Shown: positions 1 to 5,360 of the stretch, one piece after another
How the letters are laid out: every line of letters starts with the position of its first letter
Position numbering within the stretch: position 1 is the first letter of the stretch
Source: JASBZA01 sp964345295
GTDB taxonomy: Bacteria; Bacillota; Clostridia; Saccharofermentanales; Fastidiosipilaceae
Assembly (NCBI GenBank): GCA_964345295.1
Contig: CAYFQG010000045.1
Location: 1-5,920, forward strand
Direction: 5' to 3'
DNA: 5,920 bases
Program-made: the position numbers and the translations under genes
The notes under the pieces: generated by a model
Told to the model about the DNA's origin: nothing
The model's input: the letters and a program-made list of their open reading frames with translations, nothing else
Database searches by the model: none

Positions 1-16
1 GTTGAAGACCCTATAA

Positions 17-727
17 GCTTCGACACTTACGTCTACGAGGTCTAAGGCTATTATTCAAACTGCTTGCGCCATTCCGACGGACTGGTGTTGTAATATTTTC
101 GAAAGGCTCTATCTGAACACGATTTTGCTTATTATCTTCCGTGTTTTATGTGCCGTCCTTACCGCTACCATGGCGGCCTATGCTTTGGGCAGGCTGAACT
201 TCTTCGGCAAGAATTTGGCCTTCGGTCTGGTTCTCTTACAGATGATGGTGCCCTCGCAAATCTTCGTTATTCCCCAGTACGTCATGGTTTCCAAAATGGG
301 CATGACCAACACCTTGTTCGGTCTGGTTTTCCCCGGTCTGGTCACAGCTTTCGGAACCTTCCTGCTCAGGCAGGCCTACATGAGTCTCCCTAGAGACTTG
401 GAAGAAGCGGCTAAGCTGGACGGCTGTAACATCGGCCAAACCTTCTTCTATATCATGGCACCTCTGACCAAGTCTTCCATGGTAGCCTTGGGAATCTTTA
501 CGGCTCTTTTTGCCTACAAAGACCTCATGTGGCCCATGATTGTAGCTCCGGCCAAAGAGTGGTCTACCTTGGCTCCGGCTCTGGCCAAAATGCAAGGCCA
601 GTTTACGACCAAGTACCCGGAACTCATGGCGGCGTCTTTGTTGGCGTGTGTGCCCATGATTGTTATCTACCTGATTTTCCAGAAGCAATTCATTCAAGGT
701 ATTGCTACGACGGGCGGAAAGCTTTAA
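17..727 (+). CDS. Sugar ABC transporter permease, MalG type (3' part; frame broken near 5' edge)
   Basis: This is the inner-membrane permease subunit of a binding-protein-dependent carbohydrate importer (CUT1/MalG-like), expected to work with a second permease, a solute-binding protein and an ATPase that are outside the window. The frame is open from 17 to 727. The recognisable family sequence begins around 107 with FERLYLNT, followed by a hydrophobic segment and AAYALGRLNF. Five membrane segments are visible, at roughly 125-190, 215-290, 311-370, 476-540 and 626-690. The cytoplasmic EAA loop that docks on the ATPase lies at 404-463 (EAAKLDG, then I and P at the expected spacing, with A in place of the usual L before P). 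The C-terminal tail ends QGIATTGGKL. The family is usually about 270-280 residues, so the N-terminal membrane segment is missing or upstream. Frame 2 has a stop at 14-16 and the first ~35 codons do not look like the family; see the finding on frames. A TTG at 125 lies inside the second membrane segment and is not a credible start. The imported sugar cannot be read from the sequence; the neighbours suggest an oligosaccharide. Confidence 0.85.
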   Translation, partial: ASTLTSTRSKAIIQTACAIPTDWCCNIFERLYLNTILLIIFRVLCAVLTATMAAYALGRLNFFGKNLAFGLVLLQMMVPSQIFVIPQYVMVSKMGMTNTLFGLVFPGLVTAFGTFLLRQAYMSLPRDLEEAAKLDGCNIGQTFFYIMAPLTKSSMVALGIFTALFAYKDLMWPMIVAPAKEWSTLAPALAKMQGQFTTKYPELMAASLLACVPMIVIYLIFQKQFIQGIATTGGKL

Positions 728-758
728 GTCTAGAAATATTAAATTTAAACCTATTCGT

Positions 759-800
759 AGAGGACAATTTTCCAAAAGAGGAGATTGTCCTCTTTTTTTT
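759..800 (+). terminator. Rho-independent terminator after the permease
   Basis: A perfect 10-bp stem pairs 759-768 (AGAGGACAAT) with 784-793 (ATTGTCCTCT). It can extend by four more pairs (two G-T wobbles, 769-772 with 780-783) to leave a 7-base loop at 773-779. The 3' arm runs straight into eight T residues (793-800). It lies 31 bases after the permease stop and should end the transporter transcript, so the following genes probably need their own promoter or partial readthrough. Confidence 0.93.
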
Positions 801-906
801 GTATTTTTGCAAAAATTATTAAGTAAAGAGCAAATTAATGGAAGTCTAAAGTGCTTCGGTAGCCTAACATCAAGCTAGCTAAAGTTTGTTAGAGGGAGAA
901 AGCAGG
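801..906 (+). promoter_or_regulatory. AT-rich leader before the isomerase gene; no clear promoter
   Basis: The stretch between the upstream terminator and the isomerase start should contain the promoter of the isomerase/xylosidase pair. I see no -35/-10 pair with good match and 16-18 base spacing, and no convincing catabolite-repression (cre) site. A short inverted repeat, CTAACA at 864-869 and TGTTAG at 887-892 with 17 bases between, is present but is weak evidence for an operator. The region therefore stays without a defined element. Confidence 0.3.
894..898 (+). promoter_or_regulatory. Ribosome binding site deciding the isomerase start
   Basis: GGGAG lies 8 bases before the ATG at 907. 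The in-frame TTG at 886 is upstream of this site and has no Shine-Dalgarno of its own, so the ATG is preferred. Confidence 0.75.
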
Positions 907-1734
907 ATGAAGTTAGGTCTTTCCGCTTCGTTGGAACATAGGGATGCCGACCATTGGGCCGGCCAACTGAAATCTTTGGGGTGCGAAAGTGTGAATTTTC
1001 CCATTCCTTACGATGCACCGGAAGAAACAATCCGAGCCTATGTCCGGGCTGCCCGGGATAAGGGTCTGGTCATTGCCGAGGTGGGCATATGGAAAAATGT
1101 TTTGGCCATAGATCCTAAAGAACGTGCTGAAGCCAGAGCTTTTGCCGAAGGTCAACTACGTCTGGCGGATGAGATTGGAGCCTTATGTTGTGTCAATGTT
1201 GCCGGCACCTATGGCGGTCCTCATTGGTGCGGAGCTTATAGAGAAAATTTTTCTTCCGAATGTTGGGAAGAGACCGTCCGCTATTGCCAAGAGCTCATCG
1301 ACAAAGTGAAGCCTAGCCGTACCAAGTTTTGTTTGGAACAAATGCCCTGGATGATTCCCACCGGTCCCGACGAGACCGTTCGACTATTGGAAGATGTAAA
1401 CCGTGAGGCCTTCGGCGTACACCTGGACATGGTCAATATGGTAAACAGTCCCGAACGCTATTTTTTCTTAGATGAATTTATGGAAGACTGCTTTGGCAAA
1501 TTAGGCGATAAGATTTTAAGTTGCCATTTAAAAGATATCCGCCTTAAAGAAGAATTTACCTTCCAACTGGAAGAGACGAAGTGTGGACTAGGAACCATGA
1601 ATATCAAGAAACACTTGGAACTGGTCGATCGCTATAACGCGGATATGCCGGTTATTATCGAACATTTAGACAGCGATGAAGCTTATAAAGATGCACTTAG
1701 ATATGTGCAAGAACTCATAAAAACGAATCATTAA
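907..1734 (+). CDS. Sugar phosphate isomerase/epimerase (xylose isomerase-like TIM barrel)
   Basis: This 275-residue cytoplasmic protein belongs to the AP-endonuclease-2/xylose-isomerase-like TIM-barrel superfamily (Pfam PF01261), which contains ketose 3-epimerases, inosose and hydroxypyruvate-related isomerases and many uncharacterised sugar enzymes. The four metal ligands expected in this fold are visible at beta-strand ends: Glu144 (LEQMPW), Asp174 (HLDMVN), His207 (CHLKDI) and Glu252 (IIEHL). Their order and spacing match the family, where they bind a divalent metal and the two glutamates typically take part in proton transfer. An N-terminal MKLGLSAS strand opens the barrel. There is no signal peptide. 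It is not classical XylA, which is much longer. It lies 20 bases upstream of the GH120 xylosidase, with a strong ribosome site in the gap, so the two are probably co-transcribed. A role in handling a sugar released or modified in that pathway is inference; the actual substrate is unknown. The start is the ATG at 907, chosen for its ribosome site. Confidence 0.87.
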   Translation: MKLGLSASLEHRDADHWAGQLKSLGCESVNFPIPYDAPEETIRAYVRAARDKGLVIAEVGIWKNVLAIDPKERAEARAFAEGQLRLADEIGALCCVNVAGTYGGPHWCGAYRENFSSECWEETVRYCQELIDKVKPSRTKFCLEQMPWMIPTGPDETVRLLEDVNREAFGVHLDMVNMVNSPERYFFLDEFMEDCFGKLGDKILSCHLKDIRLKEEFTFQLEETKCGLGTMNIKKHLELVDRYNADMPVIIEHLDSDEAYKDALRYVQELIKTNH

Positions 1735-1741
1735 ATAAAGT

Positions 1742-1748
1742 AAGGGAG
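1742..1748 (+). promoter_or_regulatory. Ribosome binding site of the GH120 gene
   Basis: AAGGGAG sits 6 bases before the ATG at 1755, in the 20-base gap after the isomerase stop. This close arrangement supports co-transcription of the pair. Confidence 0.8.
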
Positions 1749-1754
1749 CAAACA

Positions 1755-3752
1755 ATGAGATACTACGTAGACAGTTCAGTGAAGCTATCCGGTGACGGAA
1801 GCAAGGAGAAACCTTTTAAGAAGATTCAAATGGCCGCCGATATAGCCATGCCCGGAGACGAGATCCTGGTCCTGCCCGGTATCTATCGTGAAGAAGTCAG
1901 CCCGGTTCATGCGGGCCTGCCCGGAAAGCCCATCGTTTATCGGTCCTTAGAAGAGAAGAAGGCAATCATAACCGGAGCCGAAAGAATCGATAATTGGGCG
2001 CACTATCAAGGCGACGTATGGAAAGTCGAGATTGAGAACGAGCGTTTCCATGATTTTAATCCCTATACCAGCATGGTTTTCGGTGACTGGCTTACCGAAG
2101 ACACCGTAGCCCATCGAGGCGAGGTCTTCCTCAACGATAAATCTCTTTATGAGCAGACGACACTGGAAGCTGTCTTAGATCCGGTTATTGACACCAAGTC
2201 CTGGGATAAGGACTTCACAAAACACAGCTGGTACACCTGCCAATCGGAAGACCAAGAAAGAACCGTCATTTATGCCAACTTCCAAGGGGCTAATCCCAAT
2301 GAAGAAAATGTAGAAATTACTTTCCGGGCCAGATGTTTCTTCCCTAAGTTCGAACACGTGGACTATATCACCCTGGACGGCTTTACCGTGACGAAGGCAG
2401 CGACCAATTGGGCTCCGCCTACGGCTTTCCAAGAAGGCATGGTGGGTCCTCACTGGTCCAAAGGCTGGTTGATTCAGAATTGCGATATTTCCCATTCCAA
2501 GTGCTCAGGTATTTCTTTGGGCAAATATTATCAACAGCATAATGACAATAAGTGGACGCGCTTTAAGCTCAAGGACGGTACGCAAACCCAACGTGATTGT
2601 ACTTTGATTGCTCAGTTGGACGGTTGGAGTAAGGACACCATAGGTTCTCACACGGTACGGAATTGCCATATCCATCATTGCGGCCAGACCGGTATTGTGG
2701 GCAACTTGGGCTGCGTATTCTCAACTATTGAGAACTGCCATATTCACCATATTAATAACAAACGGAATTTGAGAGGTGCCGAAACCGGCGGTATCAAATT
2801 CCATGCCCCCATTGACGTAGTTATCAAGAATAACCACTTCCACCACTGTGTCCGCGGTGTTTGGCTGGATTGGCAGACCCAGGGAACCCGTGTGACCCAA
2901 AACCTCTTCCACGACAACTGCCTGCCCGAAGACTATCTGCTGAAGCGGGAAAATAAGGAAGGCCTGGGTTTCGGTGAAGACCTCTTCTTGGAAATTGCCC
3001 ATGGCCCGACTTTAGTAGACAACAATATTATGTTGTCCGAGCGTTGTGTCAAATTGCCCACCCAGGGTGTGGCCTTTGTCCACAATCTCTTCTATGGCGC
3101 TATTACGGCTGTCGGCAGGGGTGTTAAAAACGGTTCGGCCCAATTCGATTCGACCCGTTATACCCCCATCCATAGGCCGCACAGCACCGATACCATCGGC
3201 TTCATGTCGATTCTCCACGGCGACGTACAGTTCTACAATAATGTCTTTGTTCAGCCGGAAGTAAGAGAGGGCCTTATCGAAATTTGTCGCGGTTGCCAAG
3301 ATAACGAATGGGACGACGAGAATCTCCAGGCCGGGACTTTGGTCTATAACGGTTACATGTCCGAAGAAGAGTGGCTGAGTCACTTTACCGGAGCCGTCGG
3401 AGAAGGGTCGGACGGTACCAGAGACAAGTACTATATGCCCTTGCCGGTCTGGTCCAAAAATAACGCCTTCTTTAACGGAGCCAAACCGAGCGACCTGGAC
3501 GAAAATGCCCAAGTGAATGACCATGACAAGGTCAGTGTCCGTTTAGAAGAGAAGGATGGCAAGGTTCAGGTCTTAGTAGACTTCCTTGACCTTCTTAAGG
3601 AAGTTGACCCAATCGATACGGATCAGATGCCCATGGCCTTCGAACCGGAGCAAAAATACGAAGGACCGGATGGTGAGGTCATAAGCTTTGATAAGGATTT
3701 TTATAATCAGGATAGAAGTGGGTCTGTGAAGCCTGGACCTTTTGCAAGATAG
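1755..3752 (+). CDS. GH120 family beta-xylosidase (parallel beta-helix)
   Basis: This 665-residue protein is a glycoside hydrolase of family GH120, whose characterised members (Thermoanaerobacterium saccharolyticum XylC, a Bifidobacterium enzyme) are retaining beta-xylosidases releasing xylose from short xylo-oligosaccharides. The N terminus (YYVDSS, then GDGS, PGDEILVLPG and YRE, residues 3-46) is the usual opening of right-handed parallel beta-helix proteins. Family blocks recalled from XylC follow: VFGDWL, YANFQGANPNEE, WAPPTA (219-224), WSKGW (234-238), LDWQTQGTRV and EIAHGP. Helix rungs appear as repeated NCHIHH/NNHFHH motifs between about residues 302 and 365. By motif match to XylC Asp382 and Glu405, the nucleophile should be Asp372 (VWLDW) and the acid/base Glu413 (FLEIAHG). 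The gap between them is 41 residues rather than 23. No signal peptide or membrane segment is seen, so it should act in the cytoplasm on imported substrate, consistent with the neighbouring sugar ABC permease. Family assignment is secure; activity on xylosides rather than another pentoside is inferred. Confidence 0.92.
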   Translation: MRYYVDSSVKLSGDGSKEKPFKKIQMAADIAMPGDEILVLPGIYREEVSPVHAGLPGKPIVYRSLEEKKAIITGAERIDNWAHYQGDVWKVEIENERFHDFNPYTSMVFGDWLTEDTVAHRGEVFLNDKSLYEQTTLEAVLDPVIDTKSWDKDFTKHSWYTCQSEDQERTVIYANFQGANPNEENVEITFRARCFFPKFEHVDYITLDGFTVTKAATNWAPPTAFQEGMVGPHWSKGWLIQNCDISHSKCSGISLGKYYQQHNDNKWTRFKLKDGTQTQRDCTLIAQLDGWSKDTIGSHTVRNCHIHHCGQTGIVGNLGCVFSTIENCHIHHINNKRNLRGAETGGIKFHAPIDVVIKNNHFHHCVRGVWLDWQTQGTRVTQNLFHDNCLPEDYLLKRENKEGLGFGEDLFLEIAHGPTLVDNNIMLSERCVKLPTQGVAFVHNLFYGAITAVGRGVKNGSAQFDSTRYTPIHRPHSTDTIGFMSILHGDVQFYNNVFVQPEVREGLIEICRGCQDNEWDDENLQAGTLVYNGYMSEEEWLSHFTGAVGEGSDGTRDKYYMPLPVWSKNNAFFNGAKPSDLDENAQVNDHDKVSVRLEEKDGKVQVLVDFLDLLKEVDPIDTDQMPMAFEPEQKYEGPDGEVISFDKDFYNQDRSGSVKPGPFAR

Positions 3753-3819
3753 CGAACTTATTAACTCAACTAACCGTTGACCAACTAAGCGTATGGTAAA
3801 ATGAGTCAAATTCAACTAG

Positions 3820-3848
3820 GAGATGCTTCTTTTAAACCGAAGAATCTC
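3820..3848 (+). other. Hairpin in the leader of the regulator gene
   Basis: Arms 3820-3829 (GAGATGCTTC) and 3839-3848 (GAAGAATCTC) pair at nine of ten positions, with one G-A mismatch and a 9-base loop (3830-3838). There is no following T-tract, so it is not a terminator. It lies just downstream of the candidate -10 and would be in the 5' untranslated RNA; it could stabilise the RNA or be chance. Confidence 0.4.
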
Positions 3849-3897
3849 GCATACTGGGAGTAGTGGAATTCCTAATACTATTGAAAATGACTAAGAA

Positions 3898-3903
3898 AAG
3901 GAG
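3898..3903 (+). promoter_or_regulatory. Ribosome binding site deciding the regulator start
   Basis: AAGGAG is 10 bases before the ATG at 3914. The in-frame alternatives, GTG at 3863 and ATG at 3887, have no comparable site upstream, so the 3914 start is chosen. Confidence 0.75.
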
Positions 3904-3913
3904 CCATACGCTT

Positions 3914-5212
3914 ATGTTTAACCTTGATGAAATGGGCTTAAGGATTGCCCGCAGAAGAAAAGAATTGGGCCTAACGCAGGACCAATTAGCCAAACAGTTG
4001 GATTTGTCCCCTCAAGCCATTTCCAAATGGGAGACAGGAGCCGGCATGCCGGATATAGCCTCTCTTCCTTATTTGGCCAAAGCCCTGGATATGTCTATAG
4101 ATGCCTTATTTGGACAGGATAGATCAGACAAAAATCTTGAACAAGAAGATTTAGCTCAGAATAAACAGACACAGCAAAGCTTCACGAATCCCATTTTAGA
4201 TTTAGAAGACATCGCGCAAACGGACTTAGATTTTATTTATCAGTATGAAGATAAGGTCCTTCTAAGTGACCTTATGCCGGAAAAAACACAGGGAGCTGTG
4301 GTAAGTTTCGAAGATGGCAGCCAGGCCAATCTCTTAACCGGATCCGTTCTTAATATGGGCAATGGCCATATTATCATTTCAAACTTAGAGCATTATATAG
4401 AATCCCAACAATACATTCCCAATGTGGGCCCTATTGTTGAAGAAACAGCCCCTTCAGAGACCTTAAATGAGGAACTGGGACCCTATTTGAAAGATGTCCG
4501 ATCACTTAACTTAGAACTAAGACATAATACAGATGTGCGCATTGTACCTGTAGAAAATGCAGAAGACATCGGGGTTTTCTTTCCCGACCCAAATGATCAA
4601 GAGGCATTTTTCATCCATATAGAAGGTAATTGCTTGACGATAAGAGATCAAAGCAGAGACCAGGCTTTTCCCAACTCCTTTTTGCGACAAGCTTTTAATT
4701 GGGGCAAATCTCAAGGTGAACGTGCTATAGAGATTCGACTTTTGGCAGAGTCCGAGCGTTTAAGCGTACATTCAGTTGGAGCTAGTGATATTCATTGTCA
4801 GGTGGCCTTTGAAGAGGCCCAAATCCAAGTCAGCGGAGTGGGGAATTTGGAAGCCTCAAAGCTTTCTAATGTGAGTTATCATAATTCTGGAGTAGGGGAT
4901 ATCGATATCGGAACAGTACATAACTTCAAGTACGAAGGAAGTGGTGCTTCCGATGTCCATCTGAAAATGGTCACTGGGGATGTCTCAATCCGTACCTCCG
5001 GAGCCGGCGATATCAAGATAGAGCGGGGAAATCTTGAGCATTTCGTTATTAATACCTCCGGTGTCGGAGATATCCAGGCGGAGGGCGTCACAACGAATGA
5101 ACTGGACTGTTCCTTGTCCGGTCATGGCAACGTCATAATCGGTCGGGTGTTAGGTGCTTCCAGAGAGAAGGTTTCGATGTTAAGTTCTCTTAGAATTCTC
5201 GAAAGAAAATAA
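3914..5212 (+). CDS. XRE-family regulator with C-terminal DUF4097/DUF2807-like repeat domain
   Basis: This 432-residue protein joins a DNA-binding head to a repeat domain of beta-solenoid type. Residues 7-67 form a canonical XRE/Cro-C1 helix-turn-helix: RIARRRKELGLTQDQLAKQL, then the recognition helix in SPQAISKWETG, then PDIASLPYLAKALDMSIDALFG. A polar linker (68-100) and a segment of unrecognised type (about 101-190) follow. From about 195 the sequence becomes strand-rich, and residues 287-410 hold seven copies of an S-(G)-x-[GS]-[DN]-[ILV] motif every 18-20 residues. This is the signature of the DUF4097/DUF2807 'putative adhesin, head GIN' families. I see no signal peptide or membrane segment, so the repeat domain should be cytoplasmic, where it could serve in oligomerisation or ligand sensing (inference). 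It is bounded by its own leader and a strong terminator, so it is probably monocistronic or the tail of readthrough from the xylosidase. Its target genes are unknown; self-regulation or control of the flanking sugar genes is plausible. Confidence 0.85.
   Translation: MFNLDEMGLRIARRRKELGLTQDQLAKQLDLSPQAISKWETGAGMPDIASLPYLAKALDMSIDALFGQDRSDKNLEQEDLAQNKQTQQSFTNPILDLEDIAQTDLDFIYQYEDKVLLSDLMPEKTQGAVVSFEDGSQANLLTGSVLNMGNGHIIISNLEHYIESQQYIPNVGPIVEETAPSETLNEELGPYLKDVRSLNLELRHNTDVRIVPVENAEDIGVFFPDPNDQEAFFIHIEGNCLTIRDQSRDQAFPNSFLRQAFNWGKSQGERAIEIRLLAESERLSVHSVGASDIHCQVAFEEAQIQVSGVGNLEASKLSNVSYHNSGVGDIDIGTVHNFKYEGSGASDVHLKMVTGDVSIRTSGAGDIKIERGNLEHFVINTSGVGDIQAEGVTTNELDCSLSGHGNVIIGRVLGASREKVSMLSSLRILERK
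4772..5143 (+). repeat. Seven-copy SGxGD-type repeat inside the regulator
   Basis: The copies begin at residues 287 (SVGASDI), 307 (SGVGNLE), 325 (SGVGDID), 343 (SGASDVH), 362 (SGAGDIK), 382 (SGVGDIQ) and 402 (SGHGNVI). Spacings are 20, 18, 18, 19, 20 and 20 residues, as expected for rungs of a beta-solenoid with a tight turn at Gly-Asp. The DNA copies have diverged in sequence, so this is an old protein-level repeat, not a recent tandem duplication. Confidence 0.85.
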
Positions 5213-5241
5213 AAAGCTGCTATAAGAATTTTCCTATGAGC

Positions 5242-5286
5242 CGCCTGGGTACGCTGTTTAAAAAAACAGTTTACCTAGGCGTTTTT
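5242..5286 (+). terminator. Rho-independent terminator after the regulator
   Basis: The outer stem pairs 5242-5251 (CGCCTGGGTA) with 5272-5281 (TACCTAGGCG), with one G-T wobble. An inner stem, CTGTTT at 5254-5259 with AAACAG at 5264-5269, closes a four-A loop, separated by a small internal mismatch. Five T residues follow (5282-5286). It lies 29 bases after the regulator stop and separates it from the GH112 gene. Confidence 0.92.
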
Positions 5287-5360
5287 GACCTTATGTTACA
5301 TGAAAAATCAGGCCATTTTGATAAGTTTATGCCATCAGTTAGGGCAGGAGGAATAGATAT
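5287..5360 (+). promoter_or_regulatory. Leader and ribosome binding site of the GH112 gene
   Basis: A near-ideal Shine-Dalgarno AGGAGG at 5346-5351, within GCAGGAGGAA, lies 9 bases before the ATG at 5361. A TTGACC at 5285-5290 overlaps the terminator T-tract but has no good -10 at 16-18 bases. TTACAT (5296-5301) with TTGATA (5318-5323) is a weak 16-base-spaced alternative. The promoter must be here if the terminator is efficient, but I cannot place it firmly. Confidence 0.5.

Larger units (their letters stand above)
3753..3913 (+). promoter_or_regulatory. Leader/promoter region of the XRE regulator gene
   Basis: This 161-base gap has no standard terminator for the xylosidase operon: the only hairpin near the stop (TCAAC 3766-3770 with GTTGA 3776-3780) has no T-tract. 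The best promoter candidate is an extended -10, TGGTAAAAT at 3794-3802; a TTGACC at 3777-3782 is only 14 bases from the hexamer, short for a -35. The word CAACTA occurs three times (3767, 3782 and 3813), around that candidate, and an 8-base palindrome GGAATTCC lies at 3865-3872. XRE proteins often bind their own promoter, so these are possible operators, but this is unproven. Confidence 0.45.

Noticed and set aside
236..775. Long reverse-strand open frame opposite the permease, and similar reverse frames opposite the other genes
   Set aside because: Their translations show no recognisable domain, and they lie wholly or largely antisense to well-supported family members; they are shadows.
864..892. 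CTAACA/TGTTAG inverted repeat as an operator for the isomerase operon
   Set aside because: Only 6 bp with a 17-base gap, no promoter placed beside it and no second copy elsewhere in the window.
886..906. TTG at 886 as the start of the isomerase
   Set aside because: It would add seven residues encoded by the Shine-Dalgarno region itself; the ATG at 907 has the properly spaced ribosome site and gives the normal strand-1 start.
3766..3780. Terminator for the xylosidase operon
   Set aside because: The stem is only 5 bp and no T-tract follows, so it cannot be called a terminator.
3801..3894. Two possible leader peptides: 3801-3863 (20 aa) and 3823-3894 (23 aa)
   Set aside because: The first ATG overlaps the candidate -10 and has no ribosome site. 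The second has AGGAG immediately abutting the ATG with no spacer. Neither composition suggests an attenuator.
3863..3913. GTG 3863 or ATG 3887 as the regulator start
   Set aside because: Neither has a ribosome site upstream, and the extra residues are not part of the helix-turn-helix fold; AAGGAG at 3898-3903 points to ATG 3914.
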